Source of the DNA: Nitrospira sp.
GTDB taxonomy: Bacteria > Nitrospirota > Nitrospiria > Nitrospirales > Nitrospiraceae
Direction: 5' to 3'
DNA length: 5,774 bases
NCBI GenBank assembly: GCA_030456405.1
Contig: JAKDNQ010000150.1
Coordinates: 1 to 5,774 of the forward strand
The notes beneath the pieces were generated by a model that was given only the letters and a program-made list of their open reading frames with translations, was not told where the DNA came from and did not search any database. Shown in pieces: positions 1 to 5,498 of the stretch. Numbering within the stretch: position 1 is the stretch's first letter; each line of letters starts with the position of its first letter. The position numbers and the translations under genes were made by a program.

Positions 1-71
1 GGATCTTTTAATATCGCCCTAATCCCTCTCTCATCGCCGGTTGTTACGCTGCTCGTAGTATTTAGAAGGGC
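1..71 (+). promoter_or_regulatory. Flank left of IS30 with a promoter-like motif
   Basis: No gene is visible in this stretch, which ends at the IS30 left end. It holds the motif GTTGT (40-44), 13 bases, then GTATTTAGA (58-66). A motif with identical spacing, GTTGT-13-GTATATAGA, occurs before the small gene at 2323, and a shorter relative (CCGGTTGTTGCGCT, then TATTATAGAAG) occurs before the J-domain gene. This suggests an upstream promoter whose transcript would have run into the gene pair now at 1188-1761 before the IS arrived. The element does not match a canonical -35/-10 pair, so this is inference. Confidence 0.25.
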
Positions 72-93
72 GGTTTCAAGTTCCAAGTGCAAC
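72..93 (+). repeat. IS30 left terminal inverted repeat
   Basis: These 22 bases match the reverse complement of 1121-1142 at 17 positions, with the inner 12 bases (82-93) identical. The transposase stop codon (76-78) lies inside it. Confidence 0.75.
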
Positions 94-1089
94 GGGTGAA
101 TGATGATGCAGCTCTGTATACACTTCCAGAGGCGTGGCGAAGTTGAGACATTTTCTCGGGCGCGTGTTCAAGCGATGCGCGATGGCGTTCAACTGGCGCT
201 GCGTATACCCCGACAAGTCGGTACCCTTGGGCAAGTACTGGCGCAGCAGTCCATTGGTGTTCTCGTTGGTGCCGCGTTGCCAGGGACAATGGGGATTGGC
301 AAAGAAGATCTGGATCGCGAGCCGCTCGGCCAGGCGTTCATGCTCGGCCATTTCTTTGCCCCGATCGTACGTCAGCGTCTTCCGCAGCAGCGCGGGCACG
401 TGCCGGAGTTTCTTCGTGAAACCCTCGCGGGCACTCCGGGCATCCGTCCCGTCCATCCGGGCCAGGAGCACCAGACGGGTGGTTCGCTCCACCAGGGTCC
501 CAACAGCCGAGCCATTGCGCGCCCCTTTGATCAGGTCGCCTTCCCAGTGGCCGGGCACCGTGCGGGTTGCGATCTCGGCGGGACGCTCGGCCATCGGCGT
601 CATGTTGGGAATCTGGCCGCGTCGATCGGTTCCCCGCGCCCGAGGCCGGCGCGCCTTGCGCGCCTGACGCAGTGCGGCCAGCAATTCACTGCGCAGGGTG
701 CCTCGCGGCAACACATACAGCCCCGCATAGATGGTCTCGGTCGAGAGCCGCTGTCCCATCTCGTCAGGATACGCGCGTTTGAGGCGGCCAGCAATCTGTT
801 CGGGCGAGCAGCCCTCAGCCAGATGTGTCCGCACATACTGCCACAGCCAGGGGTCCAAGAGTTTGCGTGGTCGCCGTGGCTGACGGGCTCGGGCCGTCGC
901 CAATGTCTGGGCCGTGCAGGCGCGATAGGGGCGGCCCCGCGTGCGGTTGCGGGCCGACTCCCGACTCACGGTACTGGGGGCGCGCCCCAACACCCTCGCC
1001 ATCATCCGCAGCGAATGGCCGTGGGCCAGGCCCAGACTCAAAGTCTCACGGTCTGTATCACTCAAGTGCGTGTAACATTGTTTTCGCAT
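76..1089 (-). CDS. IS30-family transposase (DDE type)
   Basis: This is the transposase of the surrounding insertion sequence; it cuts and joins the element's ends. The 337 residues are normal for IS30. Residues about 8-50 form the N-terminal helix-turn-helix (LSDTDRETL, then ARVLGRAPSTVSRE), which binds the terminal repeats. Residues about 175-330 are the rve/RNase-H-like catalytic core. D185 (GHWEGDLIKG), D242 (LTYDRGKEM) and E276 (RGTNENTNGLLRQY) form the triad, and 33 residues separate the last two, the DD(33)E spacing of this family. The start is supported by AAGGTG (plus strand 1095-1100), five bases upstream. The C-terminus (HHHSPVALGT) is encoded inside the left terminal repeat. No degradation is evident, so it is probably functional. 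Confidence 0.95.
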   Translation of the reverse strand: MRKQCYTHLSDTDRETLSLGLAHGHSLRMMARVLGRAPSTVSRESARNRTRGRPYRACTAQTLATARARQPRRPRKLLDPWLWQYVRTHLAEGCSPEQIAGRLKRAYPDEMGQRLSTETIYAGLYVLPRGTLRSELLAALRQARKARRPRARGTDRRGQIPNMTPMAERPAEIATRTVPGHWEGDLIKGARNGSAVGTLVERTTRLVLLARMDGTDARSAREGFTKKLRHVPALLRKTLTYDRGKEMAEHERLAERLAIQIFFANPHCPWQRGTNENTNGLLRQYLPKGTDLSGYTQRQLNAIAHRLNTRPRKCLNFATPLEVYTELHHHSPVALGT

Positions 1090-1120
1090 GGCAACACCTT
1101 AGCCCATCCGGGCCGGTAGT

Positions 1121-1142
1121 GTTGCACTTGGAGTTAGAACTC
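1121..1142 (-). repeat. IS30 right terminal inverted repeat
   Basis: This is the partner of 72-93. It lies upstream of the transposase start, as expected for the promoter-proximal end of an IS30 element. The bases beyond it do not extend the match, which sets the likely boundary near 1142. Confidence 0.75.
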
Positions 1143-1187
1143 AAGAAGCCATACAGGGCCGCCGCTTTTATATAACGAGAGAACAGT

Positions 1188-1289
1188 ATGAAACAGCTGG
1201 TTCATCGAACCGTTTCTGCGACGAGCGGCGTCGTACTTCTCGCATTGTTCGCGGTATTGTATGTACAAGGACAGGCAAGTCAACAATAG
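1188..1289 (+). CDS. Small hydrophobic peptide (33 aa) upstream of the PDZ gene
   Basis: I do not recognise this protein. The 33 residues begin MKQLVHRTVS, continue with a hydrophobic stretch (about 14-26, GVVLLALFAVLYV) and end in a polar tail (QGQASQQ). That layout suits either a tiny single-span membrane protein or a signal peptide without a mature domain. A weak purine run (CGAGAG, 1176-1181) precedes the ATG. It ends 19 bases before the PDZ gene on the same strand, so the two are probably co-transcribed and this frame may act as a leader. It starts only 46 bases after the IS30 right end. It could also be the remnant of a longer secreted protein, or chance coding. Confidence 0.4.
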   Translation: MKQLVHRTVSATSGVVLLALFAVLYVQGQASQQ

Positions 1290-1295
1290 TTCACA

Positions 1296-1302
1296 GGGAG
1301 GA
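1296..1302 (+). promoter_or_regulatory. Ribosome binding site of the PDZ gene
   Basis: GGGAGGA lies six bases before the ATG at 1309. This favours that start over an in-frame ATG at 1261, which would add 16 residues in front of a clean signal peptide and would overlap the 33-aa reading frame. Confidence 0.75.
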
Positions 1303-1308
1303 TTGCAC

Positions 1309-1761
1309 ATGAGGATTAAGAGCATCCATATTGCGACAGGTCTGATGATGGGCCTTCTGTTGACCGGCGCCGCTGTGGCTGCTGACCAGTCAGTGAGCCA
1401 GGCACCCTATGCGCATGGAGACGAGGCCAAACTGCCGAATGGCGTGATCGGCTTGTCACTCCAAGTCGGGGCCGAGCGTGTCGGTGATCCAGCGGTGCTG
1501 TATGTCGGTATGGTCCGTCCGGAGGGACCGGCTCAGCAAGCAGGGCTCAAACATGGAGATGAGATCACGACAGTAGATGGGACGACGGTGACGGGAAAGA
1601 ACTATGAGCAAGTGGTCAAGATGATCCGAGGTGAAGCAGGAACCATCGTGAAGCTGAGGGTCAAGGGTGACGCAGACACTCGAGAAATTTCCATCACGCG
1701 TGTGGCCAGCGACAAACTCCCGAAGGGTCCGGCGGGATCGCACGGCAGCCCAGTTCGATAG
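1309..1761 (+). CDS. Secreted single-PDZ-domain protein
   Basis: The protein has 150 residues. Residues 1-25 are a typical Sec signal peptide: MRIK, a hydrophobic core (ATGLMMGLLLTG), then AAVA with cleavage near A24/A25. The mature protein is a short linker followed by one PDZ domain, about residues 43-131. Visible PDZ features are the carboxylate-binding loop NGVIGLSL (44-51), GPAQQAGLKHGDEI (73-86), a VDGTTVTGKNYEQVVKMIRG segment (89-108) and the final strands VKLRVKG and REISITR. Such domains in HtrA, Ctp and RseP bind protein C-termini or internal peptides. Here no protease domain is attached, so the protein probably binds a partner in the periplasm or acts as an adaptor; the partner is unknown. 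The tail (KLPKGPAGSHGSPVR) looks disordered. It follows the small peptide gene at 1188-1289 and is probably in one operon with it. Confidence 0.88.
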   Translation: MRIKSIHIATGLMMGLLLTGAAVAADQSVSQAPYAHGDEAKLPNGVIGLSLQVGAERVGDPAVLYVGMVRPEGPAQQAGLKHGDEITTVDGTTVTGKNYEQVVKMIRGEAGTIVKLRVKGDADTREISITRVASDKLPKGPAGSHGSPVR

Positions 1762-1924
1762 GACGGCCTTGCCATCTGTTCATGGATCACAACGACTAAG
1801 AGGCCGTGAGTCTTTTCTCGTCAGGGACGCGTCGATTTCATACCACTTGCGTCCCTGCCATCTAGCAGTGCGTGACGGGGGAGCGTGTGCGGCTCACGAA
1901 GACAGAGGGGTAATGAGGAGTAAT
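1762..1924 (+). other. Intergenic stretch with a 9-bp hairpin
   Basis: No gene is seen. CAGGGACGC (1822-1830) can pair with GCGTCCCTG (1849-1857) around an 18-base loop. No run of T follows, so this is not a standard intrinsic terminator. It could be a structured 3' region of the PDZ transcript or chance. Confidence 0.3.
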
Positions 1925-2238
1925 ATGGCTGACGCATCCCAAAATTTCTTCGTTCCTCGGCTCGTTCTCACAACAACGGCTTAACGACCTGCCTCGACTA
2001 TCTCACAGACGGCGTATTTTCCCTGTCCAAGACAGCCGTCCCGCACGTACAAGATCCCGAAGATACATGCAAGATAGTGGTCACAAGTTCGGGTCATGTC
2101 TTGCACTCCAAATATTTCTCGGCACGGAGCTGGGTCCCCTTACCGATGTGCTCCTACCGGGTGGCGGCAACATCCATTGTTTACTGGTCAGAAAAGTCTG
2201 ATGCTGGCGGGATGGGGGACACAATCGCCTATGCATAG
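1925..2238 (+). pseudogene. Possible frameshifted relic of a small gene
   Basis: A good ribosome binding site (GAGGAG, 1915-1920) precedes an ATG at 1925 that opens MADASQNFFVPRLVLTTTA and stops at 1984. One frame over, an open frame of about 100 codons (1933-2238, no ATG near its beginning) reads through GLTTCLDYLTDGVFSLSK, VQDPEDTCKIVV and HSKYFSARSW before its stop at 2236-2238. The second frame is protein-like in composition. A single indel around 1950-1975 would join the site and start to it. I recognise no family in either part, and chance remains quite possible. If this is wrong, positions 1985-2241 are simply noncoding, with one imperfect hairpin (2008-2013 with 2035-2040). Confidence 0.25.
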
Positions 2239-2241
2239 CTA

Positions 2242-2274
2242 TTGACTTCGTTGTGTGGCAAGAGGTGGTATATA
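2242..2274 (+). promoter_or_regulatory. Candidate promoter of the 68-aa orphan gene
   Basis: TTGACT (2242-2247) resembles a -35 box and TATATA (2269-2274) a -10 box, but the 21-base gap is too long for standard sigma-70. GTTGT-13-GTATATAGA within it repeats the spacing of the motif at 40-66. The position, about 50 bases before the start codon, is suitable. Confidence 0.3.
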
Positions 2275-2322
2275 GACTCTCGCAGGAACAAAGACGGGCA
2301 CAACGGCTGGAGAGGTGGAAGA

Positions 2323-2529
2323 ATGACCTGGACGACTAAGAAGCCGATAAAGACAGGGTGGTATTGGTATCGCGGCGCATGCGATGGAAACACCGCGAAA
2401 GTTCTACACTACATCGAAGACGACGGAGACGGCCCCTACCTCGCAACGTCAGAAGATCGGACGCTCAATGACTTAGTCGGCGAATGGGCCGGACCGGTTG
2501 AGCCGCCACTGTCAGGGCAAAGTCGTTAA
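2323..2529 (+). CDS. Small soluble hypothetical protein (68 aa)
   Basis: The 68 residues start MTWTTKKPIKTGWYWYRG and contain no signal peptide or membrane segment. The start at 2323 is supported by GGAGAGG (2309-2315), seven bases upstream. A longer reading from TTG at 2242 would translate the promoter region and is less likely. The pattern W-x-T-x-K-P-x-K-x-G-W-Y-W-Y-R near the N-terminus and GEWAGPVEPP near the C-terminus resembles a widespread class of small uncharacterised bacterial and phage proteins. The function is unknown, and I infer only a compact, tryptophan-rich beta-type fold. It has no same-strand neighbour close enough to form an operon. Confidence 0.72.
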   Translation: MTWTTKKPIKTGWYWYRGACDGNTAKVLHYIEDDGDGPYLATSEDRTLNDLVGEWAGPVEPPLSGQSR

Positions 2530-2654
2530 GGGACTGATACAGGGTCTGGGGTTTTTCCTGATAGAGCCGAAGCCTGTTCAGACCAACAGCCAGACGCTGC
2601 TGTCCAACATCTCTCGGCGCGTGACGATCCGGCCTTCTTCGTCGTTCGGAGATC

Positions 2655-2696
2655 CTCACTCGTCTGGATCATTCAACATTGGACATTCAGCATTCG
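2655..2696 (+). repeat. Dispersed ATTC/ACATT-rich intergenic repeat, copy 1
   Basis: The sequence contains CTCACTCG, GGATCATT, then CATTCAACATT, ACATTC and CATTC in quick succession. A related copy with the same order of blocks lies at 4175-4211, after the J-domain gene. I recall similar ATTCAACATT strings as common between genes in Nitrospira genomes, but cannot verify that here. Confidence 0.45.
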
Positions 2697-2778
2697 GCCC
2701 ACCTCCTATTACTCTCTTCACCCGACGCTGAGCCAAACCAAGCGCGAAAAGTACTCTATTTACTGCGCGCCCATGCTT

Positions 2779-2806
2779 TTCACCGGTTGTTGCGCTAGGA
2801 TATTAT
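2779..2806 (+). promoter_or_regulatory. Likely sigma-70-type promoter of the J-domain/Sel1 gene
   Basis: TTCACC (2779-2784, 4 of 6 to the -35 consensus), a 16-base spacer, and TATTAT (2801-2806, 5 of 6 to the -10 consensus) lie 75 bases before the ATG. The spacer contains CCGGTTGTTGCGCT, nearly identical to CCGGTTGTTACGCT at 37-50. Confidence 0.5.
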
Positions 2807-2838
2807 AGAAGTGTTGACCCGTTTCATTTTCCAATGAG

Positions 2839-2848
2839 TTCCCGGGAA
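2839..2848. promoter_or_regulatory. 10-bp palindrome in the leader of the J-domain gene
   Basis: TTCCCGGGAA is a perfect palindrome between the promoter candidate and the start codon, just after a small inverted repeat, TCATT (2824-2828) with AATGA (2833-2837). It could be a repressor site, but no regulator is identified. Confidence 0.25.
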
Positions 2849-2880
2849 TCGCCTAATTTATTTTAATTGGAACATCCAGT

Positions 2881-4146
2881 ATGGAGACCCATTACACCAT
2901 TCTTGAAATCCAGGATACCGCGACTCCTGAAGAGATAAAGAATTCGTACCGGCTCTTACTACAGGTCTGGCATCCTGACCGCTTTCACCATAGGCCCGCG
3001 CTTCTGGCAAAGGCAGAGGAAAAGTCCGGGAAAATTAATGTAGCCTTCGAGACACTCAGTGACCCGGTCTTGAAACAACGGTATGACGACTGGCTGCGTG
3101 CTTGCCGTGGACCAAGCGTGAAGCCTGTTGAGCCTGTGACGTGCCCTTCTTGTCACACAACGATTCGCCCCGCTCATGAACCAAGCGAAAGCTGGGACGC
3201 CTACGAACGCCGGCGCCGAGCAACTGAGGAACACAACCAGACGGCCGGCGCAACGGGGCAAGGCAATCAACCGTTCCCCCGTGCCAAAACGGCCATGGTG
3301 GCCATCGGCGCGCTCTTTACCGTCGTCATCGTATTTGCAGTCACGAAGCCATCTAAAACCCTTATTCTCAATAAACCTCCTCAGGCCGTTGCACAGGAAG
3401 CACTCCCTGGAAATGAGCCGATGGCTGAGAACGAAATTGAGTCGGCTCACCACCCAGAGGCTGCGCAGCATAGCATTTCCGACAACCCTGCTCAGACGGA
3501 TGAACAGGCGGTGTCTCCAAACAATACGTCTCCGACGACACCACGACAGGAACGCCTAGATCCCCCTGAATTAACACAACGCCTGATGGCAAAAATCCCT
3601 GGGCGTGCGCCGGCTCCCCCAGCGGAGCTGGTTTCAGATGTAGACCAGCAACAACTGATGAGGCTGGCCGCCCAGGGTAATGCGTCGGCGCAGAACCAAC
3701 TTGGGCAGATGTATGCCAACGGACGGGGGGTGCCACAGGACTATGCGTCCGCACGGAAATGGTATGCGAAAGCCGCCGCCAAGGGCCACGGATGGGCGCA
3801 GAATCAGCTTGGGCAGCTGTCCGCCGACGGGCTGGGTGTGCCTCAGGATTATAAGCAGGCCCACTACTGGTGGGAGCAAGCGGCAACCCACGGTGTGGCG
3901 CAGGCGCAGTACAACCTTGCCCAATTGTATGTCAACGGGCGCGGTGTGCTCCAGAACTATGCGACGGCACGAGAGTGGTATGAGAAAGCAGCCGCCCAGG
4001 GCCACACATGGGCACAAGCTCAGCTCGGGCAACTCTATGCCAACGGACAGGGTGTGCCGAAGGACTATGCGGCTGCTAGGAAATGGTATGAGAAATCTGC
4101 CGCTCAGGGTAATGCATGGGCGCAGGCTCAGCTCGCGATGTTATAG
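2881..4146 (+). CDS. Membrane-anchored J-domain protein with Sel1 repeats
   Basis: The 421-residue protein has four regions. Residues 2-72 are a J-domain (YTILEIQDTATPEEIKNSYR, then the HPD motif at 31-33 and INVAFETLSDPVLKQRYD), the module that stimulates DnaK ATPase. C88 and C91 (TCPSCHTTIRP) form one CxxC knuckle; the second pair needed for a full zinc ribbon is missing. Residues about 137-154 (TAMVAIGALFTVVIVFAV) are one membrane helix preceded by RAK, which predicts a cytoplasmic N-terminus. A Pro/Gln/Asn-rich linker (155-258) leads to four full 36-residue Sel1 repeats and a fifth that stops after 15 residues (263-421), probably periplasmic. Sel1 arrays bind proteins, so a scaffold coupling DnaK to an envelope complex is a reasonable inference; the partner is unknown. 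The start is fixed by the J-domain beginning almost at once, although the Shine-Dalgarno sequence is weak. It has no operon partner; the gene at 4276 is broken. Confidence 0.92.
   Translation: METHYTILEIQDTATPEEIKNSYRLLLQVWHPDRFHHRPALLAKAEEKSGKINVAFETLSDPVLKQRYDDWLRACRGPSVKPVEPVTCPSCHTTIRPAHEPSESWDAYERRRRATEEHNQTAGATGQGNQPFPRAKTAMVAIGALFTVVIVFAVTKPSKTLILNKPPQAVAQEALPGNEPMAENEIESAHHPEAAQHSISDNPAQTDEQAVSPNNTSPTTPRQERLDPPELTQRLMAKIPGRAPAPPAELVSDVDQQQLMRLAAQGNASAQNQLGQMYANGRGVPQDYASARKWYAKAAAKGHGWAQNQLGQLSADGLGVPQDYKQAHYWWEQAATHGVAQAQYNLAQLYVNGRGVLQNYATAREWYEKAAAQGHTWAQAQLGQLYANGQGVPKDYAAARKWYEKSAAQGNAWAQAQLAML
3667..4143 (+). repeat. Sel1 repeat array, 108-bp units, 4.4 copies
   Basis: In-frame 108-bp units encode residues 263-298, 299-334, 335-370, 371-406 and a partial 407-421. 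The shared core is AQxQLGQxYANGxGVPQDYxxAxxWYEKA. Units 1 and 4 are most alike; units 2 and 3 diverge at the tyrosine/tryptophan positions and at GVLQNY. The last unit ends after its first helix, a common way for Sel1 proteins to finish. Confidence 0.9.
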
Positions 4147-4174
4147 CTGACAGGAGAGGCCCCCTGACGCATCT

Positions 4175-4211
4175 CTCACTCGGATCATTTACTATACGCC
4201 ATTGAACATTC
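4175..4211 (+). repeat. Dispersed ATTC/ACATT-rich intergenic repeat, copy 2
   Basis: CTCACTCGGATCATT (4175-4189) and ATTGAACATTC (4201-4211) echo the blocks of the copy at 2655-2696 in the same order. It lies in the gap between the J-domain gene and the broken gene at 4276. No terminator with a T-run is seen in that gap. Confidence 0.4.
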
Positions 4212-4275
4212 TTTTCTTCCCATTTACCATCCGATATTCGCCATAACACATTCTCCCCAACACAGGAGACACACG

Positions 4276-4471
4276 ATGACCCGCACCCGCATGCCACGAC
4301 CTCGACACAGTGTATGGAGCCTGCTCCTACTCGCAGCGTTAGATGCGTGGCGTCTACATTTACGAAGTCTCTGCCGGCGTGACAGCCGCGCAGGGACAAT
4401 CGGAGGACGCTCTCTTCGACGAAGCGAAAAAGAACCTTGAAGAATTTCTGAAGGGGCTTAGGGTGAAGTAG
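4276..4471 (+). pseudogene. Broken gene for a small secreted protein
   Basis: AGGAG (4264-4268), seven bases before the ATG, starts a basic N-terminus followed by a hydrophobic segment (MTRTRMPRPRHSVWSLLLLAAL), a typical signal peptide. The frame then becomes arginine-rich and unprotein-like (RSLCRRDSRAG, GGRSLRRSEK) and stops at 4440. One frame over, positions 4343-4471 encode a sensible tail: YIYEVSAGVTAAQGQSEDA, then LFDEAKKNLEEFLKGLRVK, an acidic/basic amphipathic helix. The parts therefore look like the beginning and end of one exported protein joined after a deletion with frame loss near 4340. A stop (4340-4342) lies directly before the second frame, and no ribosome binding site precedes it. 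The family is not recognised. It converges with the SAM hydrolase gene, with 23 bases between their stops. A sequencing indel would give a similar picture, but the fused product would be only about 65 residues. Confidence 0.5.
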
Positions 4472-4494
4472 CGCGCGTACATACCTGCCAGGGT

Positions 4495-5328
4495 TCACGT
4501 GAGATCCGACCCTCCGCGCGACACTTCGATTCGCTCCCCCTTGCCCACATGGAGGAGATCGGCCGCGGAGGCTTCTTTCAGGAATATTTCGATCCGGCCA
4601 TCGCTATTGATAAGCGCACAGGGCTGCCCGGCCGACCCATTGCTATAGCTGTCGACAAGGTCTTTGACGACCCAATCGCCGATCCGAATGGCCAATTGCC
4701 GGCGACTCGTGGTTGAACGTACCTCTTCGAGATGCTGGGAGGTGAGATTAGAAATCAGATTCCCGAACCGGTCCACGTAGGCAATCTCGCCAACCAGGGC
4801 GGTGTGTTCCCAATGTGGCTGAGAGATGGAACATCTCCGGTAATCTTCGATTACCAGCCCGTAGGACTCAAACGGTTCGTGCTTGGCGAGTCGGGCAGCA
4901 GCCGGGGCAAAGAGATCACGCCCATCGAAGGTGTGACCCGGCGATTCACGCCGAAACTTCTGTTGGTCGATCTCGCGCACTTCAAGCGGCTGTTCGTCGT
5001 AAAATATGTGGGTGAATACACCGTTGTCCGGGCCCAGAAAAAAGTACCGTGAACTTTTGACGGCAATGGCCCGCCTGGCACTGCCGACGCCCGGGTCGAC
5101 GATCACGACATGGATGGTGCCTTCAGGAAACTCACGATAGCAGGACTTAAGGAAATAGGCGGCTTCGTCGATCCGGTGTGGCGCAATCTGATGGGAGAGA
5201 TCGACGATACGGGCGTCCGGATGAGTCGAGAGAATCGCACCTTTCATACCAGCAACGAACCAATCGCGATTGCCGAAATCCGTCAGGAGGGTGATGAGTC
5301 TCAGAGAGTGCGGCACGCTAGCCCACAT
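4495..5328 (-). CDS. SAM hydrolase / SAM hydroxide adenosyltransferase (DUF62 family)
   Basis: Members of this family hydrolyse S-adenosylmethionine to adenosine and methionine using an activated water; relatives are the fluorinase FlA and chlorinase SalL. The 277 residues are the usual length. Motifs in order are ITLLTDFG (12-19), IVDLSHQIAP (41-50), VDPGVGSARR (77-86), GPDNGVF (99-105), GHTFDGRDLFAPAAA (131-145) and VDRFGNLISNL (185-195). D78, R85 and H132 correspond to the Asp-Arg-His set described for the archaeal enzyme PH0463 (D68, R75, H127), with the same Asp-Arg spacing. These residues mark hydroxide use rather than halogenation. It is a cytosolic enzyme of the N-terminal plus C-terminal two-domain architecture. 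No clear Shine-Dalgarno sequence precedes the ATG at 5328; GTG at codon 5 (MWASV) is an alternative start. The gene at 5729 lies upstream on the same strand but too far away, across repeats, for a clear operon. Confidence 0.93.
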   Translation of the reverse strand: MWASVPHSLRLITLLTDFGNRDWFVAGMKGAILSTHPDARIVDLSHQIAPHRIDEAAYFLKSCYREFPEGTIHVVIVDPGVGSARRAIAVKSSRYFFLGPDNGVFTHIFYDEQPLEVREIDQQKFRRESPGHTFDGRDLFAPAAARLAKHEPFESYGLVIEDYRRCSISQPHWEHTALVGEIAYVDRFGNLISNLTSQHLEEVRSTTSRRQLAIRIGDWVVKDLVDSYSNGSAGQPCALINSDGRIEIFLKEASAADLLHVGKGERIEVSRGGSDLT

Positions 5329-5420
5329 GTATTAGACAAGAAAAGAATATTTCGCAGGATGCTCAAAATGGCCGCCGGTCTCACCCACACAGCCCAGGCA
5401 GTTATTTCACCCGCCCACCC

Positions 5421-5442
5421 AGAGTCTGCCAAGACAGACTCT
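5421..5442. other. Perfect 8-bp hairpin upstream of the SAM hydrolase gene
   Basis: AGAGTCTG (5421-5428) pairs with CAGACTCT (5435-5442) around the loop CCAAGA. It sits in the gene-free stretch 5329-5498, between the repeat cluster and the minus-strand start at 5328. No T-run follows on either strand, so a terminator is not clear. Nothing else is seen in that stretch. Confidence 0.45.
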
Positions 5443-5498
5443 TTACCCTTGGACACGCCTCTCCGCAGGCAAGGCCGCAGGGATCTATCACTTACTAA

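Larger units (their letters stand above)
72..1142 (-). mobile_element. IS30-family insertion sequence, apparently complete (about 1.07 kb)
   Basis: A single full-length IS30-type transposase gene is bounded by imperfect inverted repeats at 72-93 and 1121-1142 that match at 17 of 22 positions. The innermost 12 bases are identical (TCCAAGTGCAAC read inward from each end). The length fits the IS30 family, as does the transposase stop codon lying inside one terminal repeat. IS30 elements usually make target duplications of only 2-3 bp. I could not identify an unambiguous one here, so the outer ends may be off by a few bases. No frameshift or internal stop is seen, so the copy may be active. Confidence 0.88.
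2530..2880 (+). other. Intergenic region upstream of the J-domain gene
   Basis: No convincing gene is present on either strand. Weak open frames here have no ribosome binding site and no recognisable motif. The stretch holds a dispersed repeat (2655-2696), a promoter candidate (2779-2806) and a short palindrome (2839-2848), listed separately. Composition shifts to AT-rich after about 2740, as expected for a promoter region. Confidence 0.5.

Noticed and set aside
100..1119. Long plus-strand open frame (339 codons) opposite the transposase
   Set aside because: It is the antisense shadow of the IS30 transposase in GC-rich DNA. It has no recognisable motif, whereas the minus strand has the full DDE set.
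64..1148. AGAAG on both sides of the IS (64-68 and 1144-1148) as a target duplication
   Set aside because: IS30 elements normally duplicate 2-3 bp, and using these five bases would make the two terminal repeats unequal in length. Chance is as likely.
2465..2731. Open frames on both strands between the 68-aa gene and the J-domain promoter
   Set aside because: There is no ribosome binding site and the composition is biased. They overlap the real gene end and the dispersed repeat.
3368..4032. Minus-strand and +1 open frames across the Sel1 region
   Set aside because: They are repetitive shadows of the in-frame Sel1 repeats. Their own repetition simply follows the 108-bp units.
5421..5442. Intrinsic terminator
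   Set aside because: The stem is good, but neither strand has the following T-run.
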